From Hahellaceae bacterium (GTDB lineage Bacteria; Pseudomonadota; Gammaproteobacteria; Pseudomonadales; Oleiphilaceae), in the NCBI GenBank assembly GCA_016716085.1, contig JADJWY010000009.1, positions 372,001-436,000 on the forward strand: a DNA stretch of 64,000 bases. Reading direction: 5' to 3'. Positions 25,942 through 34,921 of the stretch are shown here, one piece after another; within the stretch, counting starts at the first letter, position 1, and every line of letters begins with the position of its first letter. The notes beneath the pieces were generated by a model, which was given only the letters and a program-made list of their open reading frames with translations, ran no database searches and was not told the DNA's origin. A program made the position numbers and the translations under genes.

Positions 25942-28176
25942 TTAGAAGGTCTTGCCAATATTAAGGTAAATGGCCTGCTTGTCTGCCTTGGCATAACCGT
26001 AGGCCAGTGCAATGGGGCCCATGAAGGTGTTGGCTGCCACATAAACGCTGCCAGAGGTTTTATAGTTGGACAGCCCCTGGCTTTCATTGCGATAGAAGGC
26101 ATTACCCATCTCGGCAGAGGCGCCTAAATACCAGCGAAAGCTGTGGCTCATTTGGTAGTAGGCCTGCAATACAGCCAGATTACCTTCTTCACCCAGAACC
26201 TCGCCATTCACGTACCCTGACAGATTAAGGAACCCGCCCATTTGCACGTTATCAAGTGAGCCTGCCGCATTGCGGGTAAGTTGGCTGCTTTTTAGACGGA
26301 GGTTGAGGAACATGTTGTCCCACTTGTGTGCCGAAATGCCATTGAATTCAACGCGGTCGAAGTTGGTTTCTGAGCCCAGGTCTTCCCGGTTAGCGGTGTA
26401 GAGAAGTGTGACCAGTTGTCCGCTGGATGGGAAAAATTCATCATCCAGTCTGTCATAATAGAAACGTGCGTAATAGGCGCCAAGATCGAACTTGAAGTCG
26501 GGCGTTTCCGGGGGGCCTACCTGCAACTCAGCCGAGCCTTTCCCTGCGAAAACACCGAGCGCGAAGTCGGCATCGGTGCTTAATTGCAGCCCGCCCTCGG
26601 TGCCGATTCGTCGATCCTGAACCTCGTACTCTGCAAACGAGCGTCCATCAACAAATACCCCAACAGATGTGCGCTCAATGGAAAAGAAAGTCCGGCTGAA
26701 ATAGTCAGCGGCATAACCAAGCGGTTGGTAAAACTCACTGCTAAAGGCCGGCGATGTGCCGACTTTGACCGTGTTAACCCATTCTGCGCCGTAACGATTA
26801 ATGCCAGTGGCGAGTATGCTGCTGGTCAAGGCATACTCGGAGGCACCTTTGAAGTTATCCTGCATTTCGATGCCAAAGCGAATATAGTTAGGTCCCCAGC
26901 TCTTTTCTTTCGCTTCGATCACCAGCGTTTTGCTGCCATCGTCCTCGCTCAGTACCCGGTACGTAACGGTTTCAAAATAACCCAGTCCGTAAACCCGCCC
27001 CAAATCCTGCTCCAATTGATCGGTGTCTAGAATTTTTCCCGGCTTCTGAGAAATACGGGCCAACAAAATCTCGTCGTACAGTGCACTATTGTTGACGAGT
27101 CTGACCCGGTCCACTTTGGGCGCTTTTGCCAGAGCGGTTTGACGGTACTCCTGATACTGCTCGAACGTACCCTGGTCGATACTGAGTTTGGCCAGTTTAT
27201 CGGATTGTGAGCGGGCGGTTTTAGCGCCGATTTCGATGGTTTCACTGACCCTGTCAAAACTCGCCGAACCGATGTCGCCAAATTCCGGTCGGATGTAGAT
27301 ATCGTAGGGCCCTAATGAGCGAACTTGTTCTTCGCTGTTAAAGCCCGTCATAAAGTCTGACAGTTGCTCCAGCACTGCCAGTGAAGACGTTAACTCCTCA
27401 CTTTGGCGCAGAGGGGTCGTTAAGTCGACGGCGATAATCACATCGGCGCCCAGTGCGCGGGCCACGCTGACGGGGACGTTATTGGCTAGTCCACCATCAA
27501 CCAGCGTCTTGCCATCAATTTCAACGGGGGTGTAAACGCCAGGAACCGACATGCTGGCCCGAATCGCTTGCGCCAGATTACCCTTGCGCAAAACCACTTC
27601 CTGACCCGTTTCCAAATCAGTGGCCACCGCCCGGTAGCGTATCGGCATATGGTCGAAATCCTCGACGGTCGCCGCTTCCAGGGTCATTTCATTGAGCAGG
27701 ATCTGCAGGCGTTGGCCCTGCACAATCCCTTGAGGAATACGGAAACCCTTGTTGTACCCAAGGTCGATATCAATGGCGAACTGTCGCTGGTCCTGTTTGC
27801 GCCGGATGGATAAATCCGGGCGTGGCGTGCTGTCGATAAAGCCCTTTTCCCAATCGGTGTTAAAAAAGGTTGTCTCAATATCACTGGCAGATTTGCCCAT
27901 GGCATACATGGCACCGACGGCTGAGCCTGCGCTGGTTCCAACGACGATGTCTACGGGAATCTTGAGTTCTTCGAGAACTCTGAGCACACCTACATGCGCG
28001 GCGCCTTTCGCTCCGCCACCACCCAATACCAGACCAATTTTGGGCCGGTCAGGGTAGGCGATCCGATGCGGAGGTGTATATTCCGACTTTACGTCTTCTG
28101 CCTGACCAACGAGTGGGGCGATTGCGAAAATGGCCAGAGAAACAGTGTGAATCAGGTACGCAAGCGTGCGGAGCAT
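25942..28176 (-). CDS. Patatin-like phospholipase with POTRA and outer-membrane barrel (type Vd autotransporter, PlpD-like)
   Basis: 744 residues. After a signal peptide (about 1-26), the patatin domain (about 45-330) has the oxyanion motif GGGGAKG (52-58), nucleophile Ser82 in GTSAG, and the catalytic Asp in DGG (227-229). A POTRA-like domain follows (about 350-420, VRLVNNSALYDEILLARI) and then a BamA/Omp85-type 16-strand barrel ending YLNIGKTF. This is the PlpD arrangement, in which one polypeptide carries a lipase and its own transporter. Length matches the family. Inferred: outer-membrane anchored or secreted phospholipase. The small membrane gene follows ten bases downstream. Confidence 0.93.
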   Translation of the reverse strand: MLRTLAYLIHTVSLAIFAIAPLVGQAEDVKSEYTPPHRIAYPDRPKIGLVLGGGGAKGAAHVGVLRVLEELKIPVDIVVGTSAGSAVGAMYAMGKSASDIETTFFNTDWEKGFIDSTPRPDLSIRRKQDQRQFAIDIDLGYNKGFRIPQGIVQGQRLQILLNEMTLEAATVEDFDHMPIRYRAVATDLETGQEVVLRKGNLAQAIRASMSVPGVYTPVEIDGKTLVDGGLANNVPVSVARALGADVIIAVDLTTPLRQSEELTSSLAVLEQLSDFMTGFNSEEQVRSLGPYDIYIRPEFGDIGSASFDRVSETIEIGAKTARSQSDKLAKLSIDQGTFEQYQEYRQTALAKAPKVDRVRLVNNSALYDEILLARISQKPGKILDTDQLEQDLGRVYGLGYFETVTYRVLSEDDGSKTLVIEAKEKSWGPNYIRFGIEMQDNFKGASEYALTSSILATGINRYGAEWVNTVKVGTSPAFSSEFYQPLGYAADYFSRTFFSIERTSVGVFVDGRSFAEYEVQDRRIGTEGGLQLSTDADFALGVFAGKGSAELQVGPPETPDFKFDLGAYYARFYYDRLDDEFFPSSGQLVTLLYTANREDLGSETNFDRVEFNGISAHKWDNMFLNLRLKSSQLTRNAAGSLDNVQMGGFLNLSGYVNGEVLGEEGNLAVLQAYYQMSHSFRWYLGASAEMGNAFYRNESQGLSNYKTSGSVYVAANTFMGPIALAYGYAKADKQAIYLNIGKTF

Positions 28177-28302
28177 GGCAAATAAACCTGGAGCAAGGTT
28201 AAACAGTTAAGGTATCAGTCACAGGCGCAAAGATAAATATCCGTGAGCGCGTGGCTATCAGGCCTTATACTGACCTGTATCCACCCAGCGGAGAACAGAC
28301 GG

Positions 28303-28686
28303 ATGCTTAAAACAGTAGTCACCATCGCGATGGGCGCTTCAATCGGTGCAGTGCTGAGATGGTGGCTGGGTGTCATGCTGAATAGTGGGTTCCCCTCGCT
28401 GCCCCTGGGAACCTTGGTGGCAAACCTTCTGGGAGGCTACCTGATCGGCATTGCGTTTGTCCTCATCGCGCAACAACCTACCCTGGCACCAGAGTGGCGT
28501 TTGTTGATCATCACCGGCTTTTTGGGCGGTTTAACCACCTTCTCCACGTTTTCTCTGGAGGCGGTGACGCTCATTCAGCAGGGGCGGTTAATGAATACGG
28601 CTGTGCTGATGCTTTCTCATGTCGGCGGCTCAGTCGCGATGACCCTTCTGGGGATTGCCAGTGCCAATGCGCTGCGTTCGGGCTGA
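28303..28686 (+). CDS. crcB: Fluoride ion channel (FluC/CrcB)
   Basis: 127 residues with four transmembrane helices. Motifs are diagnostic: GASIGAVLRWWLG in helix 1, GTLVANLLGGYLIGI in helix 2 (the Asn is conserved in the pore) and GFLGGLTTFSTFSLE, the Phe-box and sodium-site segment, in helix 3. The channel is a dual-topology dimer that exports fluoride. The start at 28303 is preferred over 28243 because of GGAGA upstream. No fluoride riboswitch is recognised in the leader. Convergent with the TetR gene, whose stop is five bases away. Confidence 0.95.
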   Translation: MLKTVVTIAMGASIGAVLRWWLGVMLNSGFPSLPLGTLVANLLGGYLIGIAFVLIAQQPTLAPEWRLLIITGFLGGLTTFSTFSLEAVTLIQQGRLMNTAVLMLSHVGGSVAMTLLGIASANALRSG

Positions 28687-28690
28687 AAAC

Positions 28691-29335
28691 TCATTTTGCC
28701 CGCGGCCCATAGGCCCGCATGAAGAGGTCGACAACCGGTTTGACCAGTCGCGCAATTTCGTCCTCCGGGGGCATCGTCTCGCAGCCCATCAGTAGCCGAA
28801 AATTCACGCTGCCTTTGGTCAGACACAGGAATTGATCAGCAGCAATCTCAGGGTTGGGGAGATCAAGCTTCTTGGCCTGCACGGCCCGTCGCAACAAGCG
28901 CTCCATCTCATTGATGACCCGTTGAGGACCCGCTTCAAAGAACAGATTGGCGAGTTTAGGGTGGCTCGATGCGTTCGCGACCATGACCCGGTGAAAGTTA
29001 ATGGATTCCGGGTTGTTGACCAGGCAGAAAAAAGCCTCGCCAATGGTTTGGAGTGCTGATTCGATGGGCATGTCATCGGGCAAATCAAACAGTAACTCAG
29101 GCAGTTGCTCCTGGCACTTGGATTTCACCGCCGCAGAAAACAAGGCCTCTTTATCACCAAAATGGCTGTAAACCGTCAGCTTGGAGACGCTGGCTGCCGA
29201 GGCAATAGCATCCATGCTGCACCCTTCATAGCCGTGCTGAATAAATAGGCATTTGGCCGCATCGAGAATTGACTCTCGCTTGACCGGATCTTTTGGGCGG
29301 CCTGGGCCGCTCTGAGTTTGTGAATCGTCTGACAT
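28691..29335 (-). CDS. TetR-family repressor of the adjacent RND pump
   Basis: 214 residues. The N-terminal helix-turn-helix is classical (SMDAIASAASVSKLTVYSHF, then GDKEALF). The C-terminal ligand domain belongs to the AefR-like TetR group (EEIARLVKPVVDLFMRAYG end). It is divergent from a membrane-fusion/RND permease operon and separated by a short AT-rich region containing inverted repeats (29362-29396). The usual arrangement is repression of the pump and of itself, lifted by a toxic ligand. The ligand is unknown. Confidence 0.9.
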   Translation of the reverse strand: MSDDSQTQSGPGRPKDPVKRESILDAAKCLFIQHGYEGCSMDAIASAASVSKLTVYSHFGDKEALFSAAVKSKCQEQLPELLFDLPDDMPIESALQTIGEAFFCLVNNPESINFHRVMVANASSHPKLANLFFEAGPQRVINEMERLLRRAVQAKKLDLPNPEIAADQFLCLTKGSVNFRLLMGCETMPPEDEIARLVKPVVDLFMRAYGPRAK

Positions 29336-29361
29336 TTACAACCTTGATTAGTGGACTCGTC

Positions 29362-29396
29362 AGTATAGTTTATATAATATACTACCCGGTATAGTA
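29362..29396. promoter_or_regulatory. Overlapping inverted repeats in tetR-RND promoter region (candidate operator)
   Basis: AGTATA (29362-29367) is matched by TATACT (29378-29383), and TACTA (29380-29384) by TAGTA (29392-29396), giving two overlapping palindromes between the divergent TetR and RND genes. Position and symmetry suggest TetR binding; the AT-rich stretch may also supply the -10 elements. Confidence 0.55.
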
Positions 29397-29426
29397 ATTC
29401 TAGCGAACGGTTCGAAGGTAATGCAC

Positions 29427-30530
29427 ATGGCGGTCAAAGCACTTGCCGGGCTGCTCCCGGTCTCTCTTAGTCTCTTGTTGGCGGCCTGCGCCAAAGAAAT
29501 GCCACCTGAAATCCGGATTCGTCCGGCTATGGTAACCCATCCGGTGCCTGCTGCCGATGCCATCGAAACCTTTCCCGGCGAAGTGCGTGCGAGGGTTGAA
29601 CCGGAGCTCGCTTTTCGGATAAGCGGTAAAATTCTCAAGCGTCTGGTCGATGTCGGACAAATCGTGCGCAAAGATCAGCCACTTGCAGAGCTGGATCCCG
29701 AAGATGTCAAACTGCAGCTCGAGGGTATTAAATCCCAACTCGCCGCCGCAGAAGCCAATCTCAAGGTCGTGCGCGCTGAGCGTGAGCGTTATCAATCGCT
29801 GCTCGATCGGCAGCTGGTGAGCCGGTCCCAATTTGATGCCATCGAAAACCAATATACTGCGGGCCAGGCGCGTGTGGATCAGATGCGCGCAGAATTTAAC
29901 GTCGCCAGCAATCAGGCTGGATACGCGGTGCTGAGAGCCCCTCAGGATGGCGTGGTTGCCGGTCGTTTTGCCGAAGTTGGTCAGGTGGTTGCCGCAGGGC
30001 AGAAGGTGTTCAGCCTGGCTGCAGAAAGTGACCGTGAGGTACTGATCAATCTGCCGGAAAACTCGCGCGAACGCTTTGTTGTGGGGCAGCCGGTGATGAT
30101 TAACCTTTGGTCATTGCCTGATGCCTACTTCCCCGGGGTCGTACGCGAAATTGCTCCGGCAGCCGACTCACTGTCCCGTACCTATGCGACGCGGGTGTCC
30201 TTTTCCGATGTTACGACGCCGGCAGAACTGGGGCAAAGTGCTCGCGTGTTTTTTAAGCGGGAAGGCGAGATACCGTTATCGGTACCCCTCTCTGCGGTCA
30301 GCGCCGAAAAGGGTGAGCCCTATGTCTATGTGGTCGATGCAGAGCATTCAACCCTGCGTCGCACAGCAGTCTCTCTCGGTGCCTATGCCGAAACCTCTGT
30401 ACCAGTGCTTACTGGTTTGAACGAAACAGATTGGGTGGTCGTTGCTGGCCTTCAGGTCTTGCGCGATGGGCAGGAAGTTCGGCCGGTCGACCGCGATAAT
30501 CGGGCCGTCGAGATGGCTGGTAAGGAGTAA
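29427..30530 (+). CDS. RND efflux periplasmic adaptor (membrane fusion protein), lipoprotein
   Basis: 367 residues with a lipoprotein signal (LLPVSLSLLLAACAKE, lipobox LAAC). It has the adaptor architecture: first beta-barrel/lipoyl half (EVRARVEPELAFRISGKIL, VDVGQIVRKDQPLAELD), an alpha-hairpin (about 90-150, LAAAEANLKVVRAERERYQ), second lipoyl half (APQDGVVAGRFAEVGQVVA), and a C-terminal beta-barrel and membrane-proximal domain. It links the inner-membrane pump to an outer-membrane channel, which is not encoded here. The ATG at 29427 has better GAAGG spacing than that at 29421. The permease follows five bases after the stop. Confidence 0.93.
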   Translation: MAVKALAGLLPVSLSLLLAACAKEMPPEIRIRPAMVTHPVPAADAIETFPGEVRARVEPELAFRISGKILKRLVDVGQIVRKDQPLAELDPEDVKLQLEGIKSQLAAAEANLKVVRAERERYQSLLDRQLVSRSQFDAIENQYTAGQARVDQMRAEFNVASNQAGYAVLRAPQDGVVAGRFAEVGQVVAAGQKVFSLAAESDREVLINLPENSRERFVVGQPVMINLWSLPDAYFPGVVREIAPAADSLSRTYATRVSFSDVTTPAELGQSARVFFKREGEIPLSVPLSAVSAEKGEPYVYVVDAEHSTLRRTAVSLGAYAETSVPVLTGLNETDWVVVAGLQVLRDGQEVRPVDRDNRAVEMAGKE

Positions 30531-30535
30531 GGTCG

Positions 30536-33500
30536 ATGAATTTCAACCTGTCTGCCTGGGCGTTGAAGAACCCCCAGCTTGTCCTCTATTTCATGCTTCT
30601 ACTCAGTATTGCAGGGGCCATTTCCTATACCCGTTTGGGGCAGAGTGAAGATCCGCCCTTTACCTTCAAGGCGATGGTGGTCAAGACGTATTGGCCGGGT
30701 GCCAGTGCTGAAGAGGTGTCCCGCCAAATTACCGAGCGCATCGAAAAGAAGCTGATGGAAACGGGGGATTACCAAAAAATCGTTTCGTTTTCGCGTCCGG
30801 GCGAGTCGCAGGTCACTTTCATGGCGCGTGATTCGATGCGGTCGAACGCGATCCCGGAACTCTGGTACCAGCTACGCAAAAAAATCGGCGATATCCGCCA
30901 TACCCTGCCTCAGGGGATTCAGGGCCCTTTTTTCAACGATGAATTCGGCACGACCTTCGGCAATATCTACGCGCTGACCGGGCCAGGATTTGATTACGCC
31001 ATACTGAAAGATTATGCCGATCGTCTGCAGTTACAACTTCAGCGGGTCAAGGATGTCGGTAAGGTTGAGTTGGTGGGCCTACAGGACGAAAAAATCTGGA
31101 TCGAGCTCTCCAACCTCAAAATGGCCACCCTGGGTATTCCGCTTTCGACGGTGCAAAAGGCGCTGGAAGAACAGAATGCGATGACGGCGGCGGGTTTTTT
31201 CGAAACACCCTCAGATCGGGTGCGATTGAGGGTCAGCGGTCGCTTTGAGTCGGTCAAGGAGGTCGAGAATTTCCCGATTCGGGCGGGCGATCGCAATTTC
31301 AGGATTGGCGATGTGGCTAAAGTCTGGCGAGGCTTTGCAGACCCCCCCGCGCCACGCATGCGATTTATGGGTGAAGATGCCATTGGCCTCGCCGTTTCGA
31401 TGAAAGACGGCGGCGATATTCTGGTCTTGGGCGAGGCGCTCGAGCACGAATTTGCCCGTCTTCAGCAGAATCTGCCAGCGGGGATGTTTCTGAATAAAGT
31501 GTCGGATCAGCCCGCCGCGGTAAAAACTGGTGTAGGTGAGTTTGTGCGGGTACTGGCTGAAGCCCTGGTGATCGTGCTGCTGGTGAGTTTTTTCTCATTG
31601 GGCTTGCGTACCGGAATGGTCGTAGCCCTTTCGATTCCGCTGGTGCTGGCAATGACCTTCGCGCTGATGCGTTATTTCGATATTGGCCTGCACAAGATTT
31701 CATTGGGGGCGCTGGTGTTGGCGCTGGGCCTGCTGGTCGATGATGCGATTATCGCGGTGGAAATGATGGCGATCAAAATGGAGCAGGGGTTCGACCGGCT
31801 CAAGGCGGCGAGTTATGCCTGGACCAGTACCGCCTTTCCGATGCTGACGGGAACGTTGATCACCGCGGCAGGCTTTCTGCCCATCGCCACTGCACAGTCG
31901 GGTACGGGAGAGTACACGCGCTCTATCTTTCAGGTTGTCACCATTGCACTGGTGGTGTCCTGGATCGCGGCGGTGGTGTTTGTGCCCTATTTGGGTGATC
32001 GCCTTCTGCCGGATCTGGCCAAAGGACATGCCGGTGGACATGATCCTTATGCTACACCGATGTACCGGCGTATCCGAAGTATGATCGAGTGGTGTGTGCG
32101 CTGGCGTAAAACCGTGATTGTGCTGACGCTGGTGATCTTCGCGGGCTCTGTTTTTCTGTTCCGTTTTGTGCCGCAACAGTTTTTCCCGGCCTCCGGCCGC
32201 CTGGAAATCATGTTGGATCTGAAGTTGGCGGAGGGCGCTTCACTGACTGCGACCGAGGCCGAAGTGAAGCGTCTGGAGAGTTTGCTCGCGGATCATGAAG
32301 GTATCGAAAATTATGTCACGTATGTGGGCAGTGGATCACCCCGCTTTTACCTGCCGCTGGATCAGCAGTTGCCGCAGACATCGTTTGCTCAGTTTGTATT
32401 GCTGACACGCAGTATCGAAGATCGGGAGGCTATTCGGACCTGGCTGATCGACCTGATGAATGAGCAGTTTCCGACCCTGCGATCGCGTGTTTCACGGTTA
32501 GAAAATGGGCCACCTGTCGGCTATCCGGTGCAGTTCAGGGTGTCGGGCGAGCATATCGAAGTGGTGAGGCAATTTGCCCGCCAGGTCGCGGATAAGGTGC
32601 GTGCTAATCCGCATGTTACGAATGTACATCTGGACTGGGAAGAGCCCAGCAAGGTCGTTCGCCTGGAAATTGATCAGGATCGGGCGCGTGCGTTGGGCGT
32701 GAGCACGGCCGAGTTGTCGAACTTTCTGCAAAGCGCGTTAAGCGGTGCTGTCGTCAGTCAGTTCCGCGAGGGGAATGAACTGGTGGATATTCAGTTACGG
32801 GGTACGGCGAGAGAGCGTCAGGAGCTGTCCTTGCTGCCGAGTCTGGCGGTTCCGACAACCAATGGTCGTCCTGTGGCGCTGTCTCAGATCGCAACCTTCG
32901 AGTATGGGTTCGAGGAAGGGGTTATCTGGCATCGTGATCGCTTACCCACGGTAACCGTGCGTGCGGACATATACGGCAAAGAGCAGCCAGCGACACTGGT
33001 CCGGCAGATAGATCCCACGCTGGCCGGTATCCGTGCTGCGCTGCCGGATGGTTATCTGATTGACGTAGGGGGAACGGTAGAGGACTCCGCACGGGGGCAA
33101 GCGTCAGTTAATGCCGGGATGCCCTTATTCGTGGTCGTGGTACTGACCCTGCTGATGCTGCAGTTGCGCAGTCTGTCCCGCACCGCGATGGTCTTCCTGA
33201 CCGCTCCGTTGGGCTTGATTGGTGTGACCTTGTTCCTGCTGATCTTTCAGCAGCCGTTTGGCTTTGTCGCGATGCTGGGCACGATTGCACTTGCGGGCAT
33301 GATTATGCGTAACTCGGTCATTCTGGTGGATCAGATCGAGCATGATGCAGCAGGCGGTTCGGACCGATGGAATGCGATCATCGACGCGACGGTTCGTCGA
33401 TTCAGGCCCATCGTGCTAACGGCGCTGGCAGCGGTGCTGGCCATGATTCCCTTGTCGCGCAGTGTGTTCTTCGGGCCAATGGCCGTAGCGATCATGGGGG

Positions 33501-33598
33501 GATTGATTGTGGCCACAGTTTTAACGCTGTTATTTCTTCCTGCCTTGTACGCAGCCTGGTTCAGAGTGAAGGAAGTCGATTCATCGTCAGCTGCCTGA
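30536..33598 (+). CDS. RND-family efflux permease (AcrB/HAE-like)
   Basis: 1020 residues, twelve transmembrane helices and two large periplasmic loops, as in HAE-RND pumps. The proton-relay Asp pair is present in LLVDDAIIAVEMM of helix 4, and the Lys partner region is in helix 10 (GTIALAGMIMRNSVILVDQI). The second half carries the matching repeat. It belongs with TetR and the adaptor in a drug, solvent or lipid export system. The absence of an OMF gene suggests use of a TolC homologue elsewhere. A stem-loop lies 29 bases after the stop. Confidence 0.95.
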   Translation: MNFNLSAWALKNPQLVLYFMLLLSIAGAISYTRLGQSEDPPFTFKAMVVKTYWPGASAEEVSRQITERIEKKLMETGDYQKIVSFSRPGESQVTFMARDSMRSNAIPELWYQLRKKIGDIRHTLPQGIQGPFFNDEFGTTFGNIYALTGPGFDYAILKDYADRLQLQLQRVKDVGKVELVGLQDEKIWIELSNLKMATLGIPLSTVQKALEEQNAMTAAGFFETPSDRVRLRVSGRFESVKEVENFPIRAGDRNFRIGDVAKVWRGFADPPAPRMRFMGEDAIGLAVSMKDGGDILVLGEALEHEFARLQQNLPAGMFLNKVSDQPAAVKTGVGEFVRVLAEALVIVLLVSFFSLGLRTGMVVALSIPLVLAMTFALMRYFDIGLHKISLGALVLALGLLVDDAIIAVEMMAIKMEQGFDRLKAASYAWTSTAFPMLTGTLITAAGFLPIATAQSGTGEYTRSIFQVVTIALVVSWIAAVVFVPYLGDRLLPDLAKGHAGGHDPYATPMYRRIRSMIEWCVRWRKTVIVLTLVIFAGSVFLFRFVPQQFFPASGRLEIMLDLKLAEGASLTATEAEVKRLESLLADHEGIENYVTYVGSGSPRFYLPLDQQLPQTSFAQFVLLTRSIEDREAIRTWLIDLMNEQFPTLRSRVSRLENGPPVGYPVQFRVSGEHIEVVRQFARQVADKVRANPHVTNVHLDWEEPSKVVRLEIDQDRARALGVSTAELSNFLQSALSGAVVSQFREGNELVDIQLRGTARERQELSLLPSLAVPTTNGRPVALSQIATFEYGFEEGVIWHRDRLPTVTVRADIYGKEQPATLVRQIDPTLAGIRAALPDGYLIDVGGTVEDSARGQASVNAGMPLFVVVVLTLLMLQLRSLSRTAMVFLTAPLGLIGVTLFLLIFQQPFGFVAMLGTIALAGMIMRNSVILVDQIEHDAAGGSDRWNAIIDATVRRFRPIVLTALAAVLAMIPLSRSVFFGPMAVAIMGGLIVATVLTLLFLPALYAAWFRVKEVDSSSAA

Positions 33599-33626
33599 GG
33601 CGGACGTCAGGTTCGGAGGGCCAGTG

Positions 33627-33652
33627 CGCGGCACTTGATTGCAGGTGCCGCG
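33627..33652 (+). terminator. Stem-loop after RND operon
   Basis: An inverted repeat of about ten bases with one G-T-like mismatch (CGCGGCACTT / AGGTGCCGCG around a six-base loop) lies between the permease stop and the manganese riboswitch. It has no strong T-tract, so termination is inferred from position. Confidence 0.45.
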
Positions 33653-33669
33653 TAGGGTTAGAATTTGCG

Positions 33670-33805
33670 CGTCATTGGGGAGTAGCCGCTCCACCTCACG
33701 GAGGCCTGCGTCAACACACTTGGTTTTCATAACCATGGCGCAAGCAGCACCTCGCCTGGCAAGACCTTTGACCACGCACCTTCGGATTGGCCGGACAGGT
33801 GAGTG
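33670..33805 (+). promoter_or_regulatory. yybP-ykoY manganese riboswitch
   Basis: The leader of the GDT1-type gene contains the conserved element GGGGAGTAGCC (33677-33687), followed by GCGTCAACACAC, a hairpin, then GGCAAGACCTTTGACC (around 33758-33773) and a terminal GGCCGGACAGGT (33789-33800). These closely match the E. coli mntP (yybP-ykoY) leader in order and spacing. This riboswitch class binds Mn2+ and turns on manganese export genes, which agrees with the downstream product. A structural check is needed to set exact ends. Confidence 0.9.
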
Positions 33806-33840
33806 GTCATTCGTCTGTGATCCGGCCAGGAATATCGACT

Positions 33841-34413
33841 ATGTATGCCTTTTTGATCGCCACCGGAATTGTTGCGCTTGCCGAAGTCGGTGATAAAACC
33901 CAATTACTCGCCTTCCTGCTCGCGGCACGCTTTCGTCAGCCTACGCCCATCATTCTGGGAATTCTCGTTGCTACCCTGCTCAATCATTTCTTCGCGGCCG
34001 GTCTGGGTGTCTGGCTGAGTTCGACAATTCCTGCCGAGTGGCTCCGCTGGATACTGGGTGCTTCCTTCGTTGGCATGGCCTTCTGGATGCTGATTCCCGA
34101 TAAAATCGATGATGAGGTCGGGATGGGTAAGGCCGGGTGGGGGGTGTTTACCACAACCGCGGTTGCTTTTTTTATGGCAGAGATGGGTGATAAAACGCAG
34201 ATCGCCACGGTTGCACTCGCAGCGCAGGCTGAGTCATTGGTGTGGATCGTAGCAGGCACCACGCTGGGGATGATGATCGCGAATGTTCCGGCGGTTATTC
34301 TGGGAGACCGCATTGCCGAAAAAATGCCAACCACTCTGGTGCATCGCATTGCCGCGGGTATTTTTCTGGTGCTCGGGCTGGTAGTGTTGTCGGGTTATAG
34401 CGGAATTGTATAA
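33841..34413 (+). CDS. TMEM165/GDT1 (UPF0016) family manganese exporter
   Basis: 190 residues, six transmembrane helices in two homologous halves. Each half carries the family signature ExGDKTQ (ALAEVGDKTQLLAFLLAA and MAEMGDKTQIATVALAA), whose acidic residues coordinate the cation. Bacterial members (MneA type) export Mn2+. The start at 33841 follows the Mn riboswitch (33670-33805); the longer frame from 33787 begins inside the riboswitch. The FKBP gene follows nine bases downstream and may be co-transcribed. Confidence 0.93.
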   Translation: MYAFLIATGIVALAEVGDKTQLLAFLLAARFRQPTPIILGILVATLLNHFFAAGLGVWLSSTIPAEWLRWILGASFVGMAFWMLIPDKIDDEVGMGKAGWGVFTTTAVAFFMAEMGDKTQIATVALAAQAESLVWIVAGTTLGMMIANVPAVILGDRIAEKMPTTLVHRIAAGIFLVLGLVVLSGYSGIV

Positions 34414-34422
34414 GGAGCCCTC

Positions 34423-34899
34423 ATGTTTAAAATTATCATTGCGGTTGTCATCGTCGTTGGGCTGTTTCTGGCTGTGCGCTATTTGACGGATACACGGGCA
34501 ATACAAGCTGAAAATCTGGAGAAGGGGCGGGCGTTTTTGAACGAAAATGGGCTTCGTGACGGCGTCGTCACCCAAACTTCCGGGCTGCAAAGTGAAATAA
34601 TGAAGAAAGGGATCGGGGACAGGCATCCTTCTGCTACCGATCAGGTGAAGGTGCATTATCACGGCACCCTGATCAATGGACGGGTTTTCGACAGCTCGGT
34701 CGATCGTGGTCAGCCCATCGTCTTCGGATTGAATCAGGTGATTCCCGGCTGGACCGAAGGACTGCAGCTGATGGTCGAAGGTGAAAAACGCAAGCTTTTT
34801 ATTCCGGCTGAACTGGCCTATGGCGACCGGGGGGCAGGCGTTATCGGGCCGGGTTCAACCTTGATTTTTGAAGTTGAGTTATTGGAAATCCTGCGCTGA
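34423..34899 (+). CDS. Membrane-anchored FKBP-type peptidyl-prolyl isomerase
   Basis: 158 residues. An N-terminal transmembrane anchor (IIIAVVIVVGLFLAVRYL) is followed by a short helix and a complete FKBP domain: VKVHYHGTLINGRVFDSS, IPGWTEGLQLMVEGEKRKL, IPAELAYGDRGAG and the final FEVELLEI. The N-terminal pattern matches FklB/Mip-like proteins, though no dimerisation helix of full Mip length is present. It probably folds proteins in the periplasm. It starts nine bases after the GDT1 gene and has an AAGGAG ribosome-binding site. Confidence 0.92.
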   Translation: MFKIIIAVVIVVGLFLAVRYLTDTRAIQAENLEKGRAFLNENGLRDGVVTQTSGLQSEIMKKGIGDRHPSATDQVKVHYHGTLINGRVFDSSVDRGQPIVFGLNQVIPGWTEGLQLMVEGEKRKLFIPAELAYGDRGAGVIGPGSTLIFEVELLEILR

Positions 34900-34921
34900 T
34901 CGTCAGTGTCGTCGTTCGCGC

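Noticed and set aside
28177..28302. Fluoride riboswitch upstream of crcB
   Set aside because: The conserved bases of the crcB motif were sought and not found in the leader.
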